Assembly (NCBI GenBank): GCA_001512545.1
Contig: LFSI01000058.1
Span: 1 to 50,812, forward strand
DNA: 50,812 nucleotides
Source of the DNA: Clostridia bacterium DTU065
Lineage (GTDB): Bacteria > Bacillota > DTU065
Direction of reading: 5' to 3'
Numbering within the stretch: position 1 is the first letter of the stretch; each line of letters starts with the position of its first letter. The translations under genes and the position numbers were made by a program. The notes beneath the pieces are model-generated. The model made no database searches. It was not told where the DNA came from and saw nothing but the letters and a program-made list of their open reading frames with translations. Of the stretch, positions 14,968-23,845 are shown in pieces.

Positions 14968-15399
14968 TTAATTCAAAGACAGAAGCTCTGGATTCTGAGC
15001 AGTGTGGGGATGCTCAGGGCCAGCGTAGATTTTGACTTTCTTTATGAGCTTCCGTCCCAGTGCATTACGAGGAAGCATACCTGCGATGGCTAGACGCAAA
15101 ACCTCTTCAGGTTTCTTATCTAACATCTGCTTCAACGTTCTCGTCTTTAATCCACCAGGATACCCACTGTGACGATAGTACATCTTCTTGTTTAATTTAT
15201 CACCAGTTACATTGATTTTATCAGCATTAATGATGATCACGAAATCACCAGTATCGGCATGAGGAGTGTATGTTGGTTTGGTTTTGCCACGAACAATACT
15301 GGCTACCTGTGACGCTAGTCTGCCGAGGGTTTTTCCTTCAGCATCGACTAGATACCATTTTCTTTCTACATTATCAGGATTGGCCTGGAAAGTTTTCAA
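14968..15399 (-). CDS. rplM: 50S ribosomal protein L13
   Basis: L13 is an early-assembling large-subunit protein and, in Escherichia coli, represses its own operon. The 143-residue protein contains [53 protein letters not shown] and [11 protein letters not shown], all family marks. Start TTG 15399 lies 7 nt after AAGGAGGG and gives the usual length; the open frame continues 30 codons upstream but through the structured leader. It lies 98 nt after truA, the space being occupied by a foldable leader, and 18 nt before rpsI. Confidence 0.96.
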   Translation of the reverse strand: MKTFQANPDNVERKWYLVDAEGKTLGRLASQVASIVRGKTKPTYTPHADTGDFVIIINADKINVTGDKLNKKMYYRHSGYPGGLKTRTLKQMLDKKPEEVLRLAIAGMLPRNALGRKLIKKVKIYAGPEHPHTAQNPELLSLN

Positions 15400-15424
15400 G
15401 TCCTGTCCCTCCTTCAGACACCTG

Positions 15425-15483
15425 TATCGCGTCACAACTCTGAAAGCATTGGGGCTCTTAATGCCCAAAATCGTGACTAGATA
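15425..15483 (-). promoter_or_regulatory. Structured rplM leader (L13-leader-like)
   Basis: On the minus strand TATC and GTCAC at the 5' side pair with GTGAC and GATA at the 3' side, enclosing a hairpin with GGGC/GCCC stem. It lies between truA and the rplM ribosome binding site. Bacillota L13 genes often carry an autoregulatory leader; assignment to that family is inference from position and foldability. Confidence 0.5.
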
Positions 15484-15497
15484 CCACAAATGTTATT

Positions 15498-16319
15498 TTA
15501 AGTGAAATACTCAACTATGTCAAGGTTGCACCTTGGTTTTTCGCCGGGTTTAAAGCTGTGGAGGCCTAAACCCTCTGCGTAGTAGACTTTGTAGAGGTAT
15601 AAACCTTCCGGTCCTAGAGTGGGACCTGCAAGCAGCCTGTCGCGGCTTTCGATAATCCCTTTGATCTCACTCGGGGCAATCTTCCCCAAGCCTACATCAA
15701 GTAGTGTTCCCATTATAATTCTTATCATGTTGTAGAGAAAACCATCAGCTATAAACGCAAATACCGCATACGAGCCCATAACCATTGTGGCGGTATCGTA
15801 GATGGTTCTCACAGTGTTCACAATGGAGCTGCCTGTCGCCATAAAGCCGGCAAAGTCGTAGGTGCCGACAAACTGCCCAATGGCCTCCTGTATGGCGTCA
15901 AGATCCACTTTTCCATAGACTTCATACGCCTTGAAACCAAGAGGAAGCTTGGGCGGTGCAATCTGCAACCAATAGTGATACTCCTTCGCCTTTGCGCTTT
16001 TTCTTGCGTTAAAATCCGGTGGAACTTCTACAACATCTCGGACTACCAAATCCTCCGGCAAAAGGCTGTTCAATCCTCTCAGATAAGCACCATCGGGAAG
16101 ATCTCTCGAGCTGCGAAAGCTCACTACTTGTCCTAAGGCATGAACGCCTGAGTCGGTTCTACCAGACCCTACAACATTGGGGAAGCTGCCTTCCGGCAGT
16201 CCCTCGAGCTTCCCTAGTGCCTCCTGGAGCACTCCCTGTACAGTTCTTTGTCCGGGCTGCACCTGAAACCCATTAAAACCAGTCCCGTCGTACGCTACCG
16301 TTAAAGCAAGGTTTCTCAA
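15498..16319 (-). CDS. truA: tRNA pseudouridine(38-40) synthase
   Basis: TruA converts uridines 38, 39 and 40 in the anticodon arm of tRNAs to pseudouridine. The 273-residue protein has the N-terminal LTVAYDGTGFNGFQVQPGQRTVQG and the catalytic GSGRTDSGVHALGQV with Asp56, followed by the FNARKSAKAKEYHYW segment. The start TTG overlaps the ecfT stop (TTGA, 4 nt), showing translational coupling. The order ecfA1-ecfA2-ecfT-truA-rplM-rpsI is the standard Bacillota arrangement. Confidence 0.97.
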   Translation of the reverse strand: MRNLALTVAYDGTGFNGFQVQPGQRTVQGVLQEALGKLEGLPEGSFPNVVGSGRTDSGVHALGQVVSFRSSRDLPDGAYLRGLNSLLPEDLVVRDVVEVPPDFNARKSAKAKEYHYWLQIAPPKLPLGFKAYEVYGKVDLDAIQEAIGQFVGTYDFAGFMATGSSIVNTVRTIYDTATMVMGSYAVFAFIADGFLYNMIRIIMGTLLDVGLGKIAPSEIKGIIESRDRLLAGPTLGPEGLYLYKVYYAEGLGLHSFKPGEKPRCNLDIVEYFT

Positions 16320-17107
16320 AATAGGTACACCACCAAGGCTAGGACAGGAAGCACTACTGCCAGCGTCAGGTAGTCCGCTTTGCCGTACTTCAGTTCGTTG
16401 AGCCTGGTTCTACCCTCACCGCCTCTATAGCAGCGACTCTCCATCGCGACAGCCAGATCGTCTGCCCGTCTGAAAGCGCTGACAAAAAGAGGTACAAGGA
16501 GCGGAACCATGTTCTGAGCCCGTTTCAGCAGGTTGCCGGACTCAAAGTCGGCGCCTCTTGCCATCTGAGCCTTCATGATCTTGTCGGTTTCTTCGAGGAG
16601 TGTGGGAATAAAACGGAGTGCGATCGTAAGCATCATGCTCAGCTCGTGAACGGGAAATTTAATCTTTTTCAACGGTCCGAGAAGGTTCTCAAGGGCGTCG
16701 GTTATAGCCAGAGGTGAGGTAGTAAGTGTCATAATCGTAGTGCTTAGAATAAGTAAGATCAGCCTGAGGCCAAGGAGCAGCCCTCTAAACACTCCCTGCT
16801 CCGTTATGCGGATAAACCCCAGTTGAAAGAGAATGTCGCCCTCGGTAAACAAGATATTGAGAATTACCGTAAGCAGTAGAATAAATGTGAGGGGCTTAAT
16901 GCTTCTTACAACGCTTCTTGCAGAAATGCTGCCGTTGATCGTAGCAAGCAGAAGGAACAGCGCAATCCAGAAGTAGCCCACAAAGGTATTGACCAGGAAA
17001 AGCACAACGATCAGCGCTATAGCAATGATCAGCTTCGTCCTAGGGTCGAGATTGTGTACAAATGAATCTCCAGGTATATACTGACCTAGCGTAATATCAA
17101 AGGCCAC
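16316..17107 (-). CDS. ecfT: ECF transporter T-component (EcfT)
   Basis: EcfT is the membrane scaffold linking the EcfA1A2 ATPases to interchangeable vitamin S-components. The 263-residue protein has GQYIPGDSFVHNLDPRTKL at its start, about five membrane spans, and the two coupling-helix motifs: MARGADFES, and the second reading SRCYRGGEGRTRL. The SRC form in place of ARG is common in clostridial EcfT. Start GTG 17107 is 5 nt after GGAGGTGA; a GTG 9 nt upstream is possible. It overlaps ecfA2 by 11 nt. It would serve BioY and other vitamin S-components in the cell. Confidence 0.94.
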   Translation of the reverse strand: MAFDITLGQYIPGDSFVHNLDPRTKLIIAIALIVVLFLVNTFVGYFWIALFLLLATINGSISARSVVRSIKPLTFILLLTVILNILFTEGDILFQLGFIRITEQGVFRGLLLGLRLILLILSTTIMTLTTSPLAITDALENLLGPLKKIKFPVHELSMMLTIALRFIPTLLEETDKIMKAQMARGADFESGNLLKRAQNMVPLLVPLFVSAFRRADDLAVAMESRCYRGGEGRTRLNELKYGKADYLTLAVVLPVLALVVYLF

Positions 17108-17957
17108 GACGCTCACCTCCGCCTCTCAGAGCGTCAAAGATGGCTTCTGCGGCTTGTTCTACTGTGAAGATGCCTGCATCAATATTGTAACCTCTGCTTC
17201 TAAGACTATTTACAACCATCGAAACCTGAGGAACCTTGATGCCCACATCGAGCAGCTCCTGGGTGTGGGAAAACACCTCTTTAGGAGTGCCATCTAGAAC
17301 CACTTTCCCTTGATGCAGTACAACGATGCGGTCTGCAAAGGGAGCCATCTCTTCCATATTGTGGGAGACCAAGACAATTCCCTTGTCGTCGGTTCTCCAC
17401 TTAAGCAAGAAGTCCAGAATCTCCTTTCGGCCCTTTGGGTCAAGGCCGGCTGTAGGCTCGTCGAGAACCAGAATCTCAGGTTCCATCGCCAGAATGCTGG
17501 CAAGGGCAACTCTTCGCTTCTGCCCGCCTGACAGCTCGAAAGGTGATCTCTCGTAAAACTCTTCGCTCATGCCCACATCGCTTAAAGACTTGGCGACTCT
17601 CTGCTTAATTTCGTCTTCGTTTAGTCCCATGCTTTTAGGCCCAAACGCGACCTCTTTAAAGATGGTCTCTTCAAAGAGCTGGTATTCGGGATATTGAAAT
17701 ACCAGTCCCACGCGAAAACGCAGTTTTGGCAGAGATACCTCGCCCCGCTTTACCGACTTTCCATCAACAAGAACGTCCCCATCTTGTGGTTTTAAAAGGC
17801 CATTTAAATGCTGCAATAGCGTGGACTTCCCCGAGCCAGTGTGACCGATCAGTCCGAGAATCTCTCCGGTTTTAACCTTGAGATTGATGTTATGCAGAGC
17901 AGCCACAGGTATGGGACCGTTGTAGGTGTAGGAGACATCTCTTAGTTCGATCTGCAT
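17097..17957 (-). CDS. ecfA2: ECF transporter ATPase EcfA2
   Basis: The second of the two paired ABC ATPases of the shared ECF vitamin transporter. The 286-residue protein has Walker A GHTGSGKST at about residues 37-45, Q-loop VFQYPEYQLFEETIFKEVAFGP, signature LSGGQKRRVALAS, Walker B ILVLDEPTAGLDP and switch His in VSHNMEEM. EcfA-type Q-loop and the long C-terminal part are typical. It overlaps both neighbours (16 nt with ecfA1, 11 nt with ecfT), so the three subunits should be made in step. Confidence 0.95.
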   Translation of the reverse strand: MQIELRDVSYTYNGPIPVAALHNINLKVKTGEILGLIGHTGSGKSTLLQHLNGLLKPQDGDVLVDGKSVKRGEVSLPKLRFRVGLVFQYPEYQLFEETIFKEVAFGPKSMGLNEDEIKQRVAKSLSDVGMSEEFYERSPFELSGGQKRRVALASILAMEPEILVLDEPTAGLDPKGRKEILDFLLKWRTDDKGIVLVSHNMEEMAPFADRIVVLHQGKVVLDGTPKEVFSHTQELLDVGIKVPQVSMVVNSLRSRGYNIDAGIFTVEQAAEAIFDALRGGGERRGL

Positions 17958-18763
17958 AGAGCGTTCACCAACTCTTCGGGGTCAAATGCCGGATCGACTT
18001 CTAACCCGTATTTTCGCAGAAGATTGCCCAGTGCAAAAACCTGAGGCACATCTAGCCCTAGCTCGTCTACTAGCTCGGTCTGAAGGAAGAGTTCAATAGG
18101 ATTGCATTCAACCTTGATTTTGCCTTCTGCCATGGCGATCACTCGCTTTGCCATGGCAACTTCTTCCATATGATGGGTAATCAAAACGATTGCCATCTGC
18201 AGTTCTTTGTTTAAATGATTAATAACCTGCAAAACTTCTTCACGGCCTACAGGGTCCAGCATTGCCGTTGGTTCGTCCAAAACTAAAACCTCAGGATGCA
18301 TAGCCAGGACTCCTGCAATTGCAACTCTCTGTTTCTGTCCTCCGGACAGTTGGTGAGGAGACCTCTTCTTGTGGTCCAGCATATTTACCCATTTCAGCGC
18401 TTCATCTACTCTAGCACGGATCTCGTTGCTGGGAACGCCGAGGTTCTCAGGTCCGAAGGCCACGTCTTCTTCAACAGTTGTGGCTACCAGTTGGTTGTCG
18501 GGGTTTTGAAACACCATGCCAACTAAAGCTCGAACACTCCAGATATCCTCGGGATTGTGAGTATAGAAGTTTTTGACTCTGACGGTGCCCTTGGATGGGA
18601 GCAAAAGCCCGTTGAGGTGCCTTGCTAGTGTGGACTTACCAGAACCGTTTGCACCTACAACAGCGACAAAGTCTCCCGGAAAAATCTCGAGGGATACACC
18701 GCTCAGAGCCTCGGTCTCTCCGTACTGGTGGTATACGTCTTTTACTTCGATAATGGGTTCCAT
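17942..18763 (-). CDS. ecfA1: ECF transporter ATPase EcfA1
   Basis: The first ABC ATPase of the ECF module. In 273 residues: Walker A GANGSGKST (37-45), Q-loop VFQNPDNQLVATTVEEDVAFGPEN, signature LSGGQKQRVAIAG, Walker B VLVLDEPTAMLDP, switch His in ITHHMEEV. The QNPDNQ form distinguishes EcfA1 from EcfA2. ATG with GGTGGGGGG ribosome binding site. It follows rplQ by 63 nt, and that gap contains a hairpin without a T-tract, so transcription from the ribosomal operon probably continues through. Confidence 0.95.
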   Translation of the reverse strand: MEPIIEVKDVYHQYGETEALSGVSLEIFPGDFVAVVGANGSGKSTLARHLNGLLLPSKGTVRVKNFYTHNPEDIWSVRALVGMVFQNPDNQLVATTVEEDVAFGPENLGVPSNEIRARVDEALKWVNMLDHKKRSPHQLSGGQKQRVAIAGVLAMHPEVLVLDEPTAMLDPVGREEVLQVINHLNKELQMAIVLITHHMEEVAMAKRVIAMAEGKIKVECNPIELFLQTELVDELGLDVPQVFALGNLLRKYGLEVDPAFDPEELVNALCRSN

Positions 18764-18787
18764 AAACTATCCCCCCACCTAGCACAA

Positions 18788-18818
18788 GCGCAGAGAACCC
18801 ACTATTAGGTCTCCGCGC
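18788..18818 (-). other. Hairpin in the rplQ-ecfA1 gap
   Basis: GCGCAGAGA (18788-18796) pairs with TCTCCGCGC (18810-18818) with one mismatch. No T-tract follows, so it is not a good terminator; mRNA processing or a weak attenuator is possible. Confidence 0.5.
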
Positions 18819-18826
18819 CCTGAAAT

Positions 18827-19171
18827 TTAGACTAATTCTATGATCGCAAGTGGAGTTGCATCGCCACGGCGAACTCCAGTCTTTACAATCCTAGTGTATC
18901 CGCCTGGGCGGTCCTTGTATCTTGGGGCTATTTCAGTGAACAGCTTTTCCACTGCTACTTCATCAAGCAAGTAGCTGGCAGCCCTGCGACGCGCACTCAG
19001 CGTATCGTTTTTACCAAGAGTGATTAGCTTTTCCACAACAGGGCGCAAGACTTTGGCCTTGGCCTCTGTGGTTTCTATCTTTTCAGCCACAAAGAAGGCG
19101 GTCGATAGCGAACGGAGCAGTGCTCTGCGCTCAGCAGCATCACGCCCGAGTCGTCCAGTACCACGTTTCAT
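18827..19171 (-). CDS. rplQ: 50S ribosomal protein L17
   Basis: L17 sits near the peptide exit tunnel. The 114-residue protein shows [20 protein letters not shown], the [21 protein letters not shown] segment, and the ending [24 protein letters not shown], all family marks. Start ATG 19171 follows GGGAGG at a good distance; seven extra upstream codons run through the ribosome binding site. It closes the alpha operon, 28 nt after rpoA. Confidence 0.97.
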   Translation of the reverse strand: MKRGTGRLGRDAAERRALLRSLSTAFFVAEKIETTEAKAKVLRPVVEKLITLGKNDTLSARRRAASYLLDEVAVEKLFTEIAPRYKDRPGGYTRIVKTGVRRGDATPLAIIELV

Positions 19172-19199
19172 GGGCAGCACCTCCCTCTTCAACCAGAAA

Positions 19200-20141
19200 T
19201 TATTCGTCCTCGGAACGCAGAGACAAGCCGTATTCGGCTAGCTTGGACTTAACTTCCTCCAGCGATTTCTTACCGAGGTTGCGGACTTTCATCATATCTT
19301 CTTCAGTCTTCTTGATCAGTTCTTCTACAGTATTGATGCCTGCACGCTTCAAGCAGTTGAACGAACGGACAGAAAGATCTAGTTCTTCGATGCTCATCTC
19401 CAGCACTTTATCTTTTTCTTTCTCTTCCTTCTCGACCATAACCTCAATGTCTGAAGTCGCGTCTGTAAGGTCGATGAAAAGACGCAGGTGCTCGGACATG
19501 ATCTTTGCTGCAAGACTTACAGCTCCGTCGGGTTCGATGCTACCATTAGTCCAAGTCTCTAGAATCAGTCTGTCAAAGTCTGTTACCTGGCCGACACGAG
19601 TATTCTCTACAGTGAAGTTTACCTTCTTCACGGGAGTAAAGATCGAGTCGATGGCAATCTCACCGATTGGCATGTCGTCCCTTTTATTTCTTTCGGCAGA
19701 AACATAACCGCGTCCGCGCTCAACGCGCAGTTCAAGCGACAGTTTCCCTTCTTCTTCTAAAGTTGCGATCACCAGATCGGGATTGAGGATTTCAACTTCA
19801 GGTCCGATCACAATGTCAGCTGCGGTGACCTCTCCGGGTCCTTCTTTGTGAATTCTACCAATTACAGGTTCATCGGAAGTAGAGACGACTAGTAGCTTTT
19901 TCATGTTCAGCACGATATCGGTAACATCTTCGACAACTCCGGGAATTGTAGAGAACTCGTGCAGGACTCCGTCTATCTTAATGGAAGTCACCGCTGACCC
20001 TGGAAGGGATGAGAGCAGGATCCGTCTGAGCGAGTTTCCCAGTGTGGTTCCGTAGCCACGCTCAAGCGGTTCTACGACAAACTTGCCATAGGTGCTCGTT
20101 TTCTCCTGAATCTCGATCTTTGGCTTTTCTATTTCAATCAA
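19200..20141 (-). CDS. rpoA: RNA polymerase alpha subunit
   Basis: Alpha dimerises to nucleate RNA polymerase assembly, and its C-terminal domain contacts UP elements and activators. The 313-residue protein has [42 protein letters not shown] (dimer interface), a linker of Glu and Lys at about 230-245, and the C-terminal domain with [17 protein letters not shown] and [15 protein letters not shown]. Start TTG 20141 gives the conserved MIEIEKP beginning, 9 nt after AAGGAGG; a GTG 9 nt upstream is too close to that site. It follows rpsD by 95 nt. Confidence 0.97.
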   Translation of the reverse strand: MIEIEKPKIEIQEKTSTYGKFVVEPLERGYGTTLGNSLRRILLSSLPGSAVTSIKIDGVLHEFSTIPGVVEDVTDIVLNMKKLLVVSTSDEPVIGRIHKEGPGEVTAADIVIGPEVEILNPDLVIATLEEEGKLSLELRVERGRGYVSAERNKRDDMPIGEIAIDSIFTPVKKVNFTVENTRVGQVTDFDRLILETWTNGSIEPDGAVSLAAKIMSEHLRLFIDLTDATSDIEVMVEKEEKEKDKVLEMSIEELDLSVRSFNCLKRAGINTVEELIKKTEEDMMKVRNLGKKSLEEVKSKLAEYGLSLRSEDE

Positions 20142-20195
20142 TCGCCACACCCTCCTTATTCAAGCAGCGCTAGCCTCCGAGCAAAGACAACGACG

Positions 20196-20241
20196 AGCGT
20201 ATTAATCAAACAGCACTTCTAAGTCTATGCAGCGTATTAAT
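20196..20241. repeat. 11-bp direct repeat at the end of rpsD
   Basis: AGCGTATTAAT occurs at 20196-20206 and 20231-20241, the second copy covering the rpsD stop codon. It is probably the trace of a small duplication. Confidence 0.5.
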
Positions 20242-20857
20242 ACAGCTCAACGATGAGTTGCTCTTGAACATCAACATCGATTTCAGAGCGTTCTGGCAGG
20301 TGCAGAACTTTACCCTGCAGGTTTTCAACATCGAGTTCGAGCCACGCTGGCGTTTTGTGATTGGTCAGAGATTCCTGTAATCCGGCAAAGACTTCAGCGT
20401 CTCTACGTTCAGCCCGGATAGCGATAACCTCTCCTTCATTGACTAGGTAGGAAGGTATGTCGTTTTTCTTACCATTCACAGCAATGTGACCGTGGCGTAC
20501 GATCTGTCTGGCCTCAGCTCTGGAACGAGCAAAGCCCAAACGATATACAACATTATCTAAACGGCGCTCTAGGGTCTGCATCAAGATGTCACCTGTGACA
20601 CCTTTCTTGGCCTCAGCGGCTTTGAAGTAGCGCACAAACTGAGCTTCTAAAACTCCGTAGATGCGGCGAGCTTTCTGCTTTTCTCTCAAGTGAAGGGCGT
20701 ACTCAGACAGCTTCTTACGGGATTGTCCGTGCTGTCCTGGTGCGTATGGACGACGATCGAAAGCGCACTTGTCGCTGTAACAACGATCACCTTTTAGGAA
20801 AAGTTTCTGCCCTTCTCTACGACAGATTTTACATACTGGTCCTAAATAACGAGCCAT
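20237..20857 (-). CDS. rpsD: 30S ribosomal protein S4 (zinc-binding form)
   Basis: S4 binds the 5' domain of 16S rRNA early in assembly and, in several bacteria, represses translation of its own operon. The 206-residue protein carries the four-cysteine N-terminal knuckle Cys9, Cys12, Cys26, Cys31, i.e. the zinc-binding form, then [11 protein letters not shown] and the S4 RNA-binding domain [30 protein letters not shown]. It belongs to the alpha operon (rpsM-rpsK-rpsD-rpoA-rplQ). Confidence 0.97.
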   Translation of the reverse strand: MARYLGPVCKICRREGQKLFLKGDRCYSDKCAFDRRPYAPGQHGQSRKKLSEYALHLREKQKARRIYGVLEAQFVRYFKAAEAKKGVTGDILMQTLERRLDNVVYRLGFARSRAEARQIVRHGHIAVNGKKNDIPSYLVNEGEVIAIRAERRDAEVFAGLQESLTNHKTPAWLELDVENLQGKVLHLPERSEIDVDVQEQLIVELY

Positions 20858-20892
20858 TCTGGATTTCCACCTCCTAACTTTATCCTTCTATA

Positions 20893-21288
20893 TTAAACTC
20901 TACGACGTTTGGGTGGTCTGCAACCATTGTGAGGAATTGGAGTAACGTCTTTGATTGAAGTAATATCAAGCCCTGCTGCCTGCAGCGATCTGATTGCTGC
21001 TTCTCTTCCGGAACCAGGACCTTTAACCCAGACTTCGCACTCTCTCATTCCCTGTTCCATTGCTGTTTTTGCAGCTGTCTCAGCAGCTAGACCTGCAGCA
21101 AAAGGTGTTCCCTTTCTGGAACCTTTAAAGCCCATATTACCCGCACTTGACCAGGCTATAACATCGCCTTGGGGATCTGCGATGGTAACGATTGTATTGT
21201 TAAAGGTGGAGCGAATATGAGCCACACCTGAGCTAACGTTCTTACGTTCACGTCTTCTTACGCGCTTTTTAGCTTGGGCTCTTGCCAT
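20893..21288 (-). CDS. rpsK: 30S ribosomal protein S11
   Basis: S11 lies on the small-subunit platform near the Shine-Dalgarno helix. The 131-residue protein shows [35 protein letters not shown], and the ending [17 protein letters not shown]. The Asn-Gly in HNGCRPPK is the site converted to isoaspartate in some bacteria. Start ATG 21288 gives the usual MARAQAKK beginning; a TTG three codons upstream lies nearer to the ribosome binding site GGGAGG. Confidence 0.97.
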   Translation of the reverse strand: MARAQAKKRVRRRERKNVSSGVAHIRSTFNNTIVTIADPQGDVIAWSSAGNMGFKGSRKGTPFAAGLAAETAAKTAMEQGMRECEVWVKGPGSGREAAIRSLQAAGLDITSIKDVTPIPHNGCRPPKRRRV

Positions 21289-21317
21289 TAATCTCAATCC
21301 TCCCTTCCTAAATTATC

Positions 21318-21668
21318 TTATCTGGCTTTGCGGCCTTTTCTAGTTCTAGCATTGGTCTTAGTTCTTTGGCCGCGAACCGGTAGACCTTTGCGATGACGAA
21401 CGCCTCTGTAGCAGCCGATATCAATCAAACGCTTGATGTTCTGGTTAACTTCTCTGCGGAGATCGCCTTCTACTCTATAGCTTGCAGCGATGATATTACG
21501 AATTCTATTGAGTTCGTCTTCAGTCAAGTCTTTAACGCGTGTGCTTGGATTAACTTCAGCTGCTTCGAGAATCTTCTTAGAAGAGCTTCTGCCAATACCG
21601 TAGATATAGGTTAAAGCCACTTCTACACGCTTGTCACGTGGTACATCTACACCAGCGATACGTGCCAC
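21318..21668 (-). CDS. rpsM: 30S ribosomal protein S13
   Basis: S13 is in the head of the small subunit and makes bridges to the large subunit; its tail contacts P-site tRNA. The 116-residue protein has [26 protein letters not shown], the helix-two-turn-helix region, and the basic C-terminus [27 protein letters not shown]. It follows rpmJ by 42 nt. Confidence 0.97.
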   Translation of the reverse strand: MARIAGVDVPRDKRVEVALTYIYGIGRSSSKKILEAAEVNPSTRVKDLTEDELNRIRNIIAASYRVEGDLRREVNQNIKRLIDIGCYRGVRHRKGLPVRGQRTKTNARTRKGRKAR

Positions 21669-21710
21669 TGTGGAAACACCTCCACTCCAGTTGAATTATC
21701 CATATCATAA

Positions 21711-21824
21711 TCAGCCTTGTTTCTGCTTATGTTTTGGGTTTTCGCAAATTACCCGAACAACGCCTTTGCGCCTGACAACCTTACACTTTTCACAGATAGG
21801 CTTAACAGATGCTCTGACCTTCAT
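21711..21824 (-). CDS. rpmJ: 50S ribosomal protein L36 (zinc-binding form)
   Basis: A 37-residue protein, [14 protein letters not shown]...NPKHKQKQG, with zinc ligands Cys11, Cys14, Cys27 and His32, the zinc-bearing form of L36. It is 18 nt downstream of infA, its standard place. Small but unmistakable. Confidence 0.97.
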   Translation of the reverse strand: MKVRASVKPICEKCKVVRRKGVVRVICENPKHKQKQG

Positions 21825-21842
21825 ACCTAAGCCTCCTTCTGA

Positions 21843-22061
21843 TTACTTATACCTATAGACAATGCGGCCGCGGCTGAGATCATACGGAGTCAGCTCTAAA
21901 AGCACTTTATCTCCGGGTAGGATTCTAATGAAGTTCATTCTAATCTTACCCGATATATGAGCAAGCACAACATGCCCGTTTTCTAGCTCAACGCGGAACA
22001 TGGCATTAGGCAGCGTCTCTATCACTGTCCCCTGGACCTCTAGGACGTCCTTATTGGCCAT
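21843..22061 (-). CDS. infA: Translation initiation factor IF-1
   Basis: IF-1 occupies the ribosomal A site during initiation. The 72-residue OB-fold protein reads [25 protein letters not shown], then [33 protein letters not shown], as in most bacteria. Its ATG overlaps the stop of the KOW-protein gene by one base (TAATG), so the two are translationally coupled. Confidence 0.98.
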   Translation of the reverse strand: MANKDVLEVQGTVIETLPNAMFRVELENGHVVLAHISGKIRMNFIRILPGDKVLLELTPYDLSRGRIVYRYK

Positions 22062-22399
22062 TATTCTAAACCACCCTCCTCAGTACGCAAGAACTCTTCA
22101 AGAGCCTTTTTAATCTCGTGATTTCTTAAACTATCACGTGTACCCCAGTTTTCCAAATAGCGAGAGTCTATATGGCCTAGAAGCTTTAGGTGACGGTAAC
22201 TCTTCTTTTTGGGGTTAGTTACTGGACGTCTACGTCCGTCAGAAACCAAGCAGTACCTGGGAGGTAATAAATCGACAACAACATATATTGTATCGTTATC
22301 CCGCCCTTTTGTCGACTGGACAATATCGCCTGGCTTAAATATTATCGTGCTACTGTCACCTTCCACGTCTTCTTCCTCTTTTTGGAATAACCGAAACAT
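22061..22399 (-). CDS. KOW-domain (L14e-like) RNA-binding protein
   Basis: A 112-residue protein of the poorly studied Bacillota family that sits between map and infA. After an acidic start ([11 protein letters not shown]) there is a KOW-type strand segment [40 protein letters not shown] (given in parts: [16 protein letters not shown], then IYVVVDLL), followed by [14 protein letters not shown] and a helical C-terminus. The fold resembles ribosomal L14e/L27e KOW proteins, so it likely binds rRNA or ribosomes. One-base overlaps with map upstream and infA downstream show tight coupling. Its exact role is unknown. Confidence 0.8.
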   Translation of the reverse strand: MFRLFQKEEEDVEGDSSTIIFKPGDIVQSTKGRDNDTIYVVVDLLPPRYCLVSDGRRRPVTNPKKKSYRHLKLLGHIDSRYLENWGTRDSLRNHEIKKALEEFLRTEEGGLE

Positions 22400-23154
22400 T
22401 ACACTTCCTCCTGTGCGGTTAAAACCTCATTGCCATCCTCGGTAATAAAAACGGTGTCCTCAAAATGCGCCGACAGTGAACCATCTTGCGTAACAACTGT
22501 CCAGTTATCACTGAGAGTTCTGACAGGAAATTCTCCGGTGTTCACCATCGGCTCTATTGCCAAGGCCATACCGGCTTTTAGTCTCGGTCCTCTACCAGGT
22601 AAACCATAGTTTGGTACTTGAGGTTCTTCGTGCATCTTTTGCCCGATACCGTGCCCCACATACTGACGTACAACGCTGAAACCTGCAGCTTCCACGTGGG
22701 TCTGAATTGCGTGACTGATATCGGTTAGGCGGTTCCCGACCTTTGCCATGGCAACGCCCTTTTCTAGAGCCTCTTTAGTAACTTGGAGCAACTGTTCGGC
22801 TAGCGGCGAAATCCTCCCCACCGGAAAAGTTCTAGCAGCATCACCGCAGTATCCTTCGTAAAAAGCTCCGACATCGATACTGATGATGTCGCCCTCTTTA
22901 AGGACTCTTTTACCGGGAATTCCGTGCACAACCTCTTCGTTCACCGAAGTGCAGATGCTGGCTGGAAACCCTCCGTAGCCCTTAAATGCCGGCACGCCGC
23001 CGAGTTTGAGAATCGTCGTTTCAGCGATCTCATCAAGCTCTTTTGTTGTAACTCCAGGTTTAATCGCTGCCTCAAGTTCGTTTAGAACTGTTGCGACTAT
23101 GCGACCAGCCTTTTGCATGAGCAAAAACTCGTGCATACTCTTAACAACTATCAT
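22399..23154 (-). CDS. map: Methionine aminopeptidase, type I
   Basis: Removes the N-terminal Met from nascent proteins. The 251-residue protein shows the five metal ligands in context: VVHGIPG (substrate His), IDVGA and GDAARTF (two Asp), [12 protein letters not shown] (His), IEPMV (Glu) and FEDTVFI (Glu). Start ATG 23154 gives [19 protein letters not shown], the usual beginning, and overlaps the adk stop by 14 nt. There is no N-terminal zinc-finger extension. Its place between adk and infA is standard. Confidence 0.96.
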   Translation of the reverse strand: MIVVKSMHEFLLMQKAGRIVATVLNELEAAIKPGVTTKELDEIAETTILKLGGVPAFKGYGGFPASICTSVNEEVVHGIPGKRVLKEGDIISIDVGAFYEGYCGDAARTFPVGRISPLAEQLLQVTKEALEKGVAMAKVGNRLTDISHAIQTHVEAAGFSVVRQYVGHGIGQKMHEEPQVPNYGLPGRGPRLKAGMALAIEPMVNTGEFPVRTLSDNWTVVTQDGSLSAHFEDTVFITEDGNEVLTAQEEV

Positions 23155-23812
23155 TGGCTCTAAGACTCCTTGTCTCCAGGTTGCTAACAATCCTCTTGTG
23201 AACCTCGTCAATGTCGCCTTCCCCGTTAATGACAAGAAGCGAACCTTGCTCTTCATAGTAGCTCAGGACAGGTGCTGTAAGTTCATGATAAATAACTATG
23301 CGTTCCTTAATTGTTTCGACGTTATCGTCGGCTCGCTGGATCAGACTACTGCCACACACATCGCAAATGCCTGGAACCTTCGGGGGCAAACTGTCTAAGT
23401 GATAAGTTGCTCCGCAGTTCGAGCATACTCTACGATTTGCGAGCCTGTGATAGATCTCTTCTTCTTCGAGCTCCAAAAGGATCGCTCTATCCAGACCTAA
23501 ATGCTTTTCCTCGAGCATTTGGTCCAGCATAATCGCTTGACTCCTAGTTCTGGGAAAGCCATCTAGGATAAACCCGTGTTCGCAATCTGGTTCTTCGATT
23601 CGCTGCTTGACCAGCTCAATTGTAATATCATCAGGGACCAACCGTCCCTTGCTAATGTGACGATCGGCCTCCCTGCCTAGTTCTGTACCTTCTGCAATCG
23701 CTCTGCGAAATATTTCCCCAGTTGAGACATGGGGGCAATGATAGAACTCTGCAAGCAGTGTAGCTTGCGTCCCCTTGCCTGCCCCTGGAGCACCTAGGAT
23801 TACCAGTCTCAT
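23141..23812 (-). CDS. adk: Adenylate kinase (zinc-lid form)
   Basis: Interconverts ATP + AMP and 2 ADP. The 223-residue protein has the P-loop [10 protein letters not shown] (7-16), the AMP-site [10 protein letters not shown] (84-93), and a long lid with zinc ligands Cys130, Cys133, Cys150 and Cys153, the form common in Gram-positive bacteria. Placed between secY (33 nt) and map (14-nt overlap), as usual in Bacillota. Confidence 0.97.
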   Translation of the reverse strand: MRLVILGAPGAGKGTQATLLAEFYHCPHVSTGEIFRRAIAEGTELGREADRHISKGRLVPDDITIELVKQRIEEPDCEHGFILDGFPRTRSQAIMLDQMLEEKHLGLDRAILLELEEEEIYHRLANRRVCSNCGATYHLDSLPPKVPGICDVCGSSLIQRADDNVETIKERIVIYHELTAPVLSYYEEQGSLLVINGEGDIDEVHKRIVSNLETRSLRANDSC

Positions 23813-23845
23813 CTGGATTCACTCCCTAAACAGCTTGTTGATCGC

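Noticed and set aside
16316-17107. Altered second EcfT coupling motif (SRC instead of ARG)
   Set aside because: This variant is frequent in clostridial EcfT proteins, so it is not evidence of lost function.
20196-20241. 11-bp direct repeat at rpsD-rpoA as an attachment site
   Set aside because: Too short, with nothing mobile between the copies; more likely a small local duplication.
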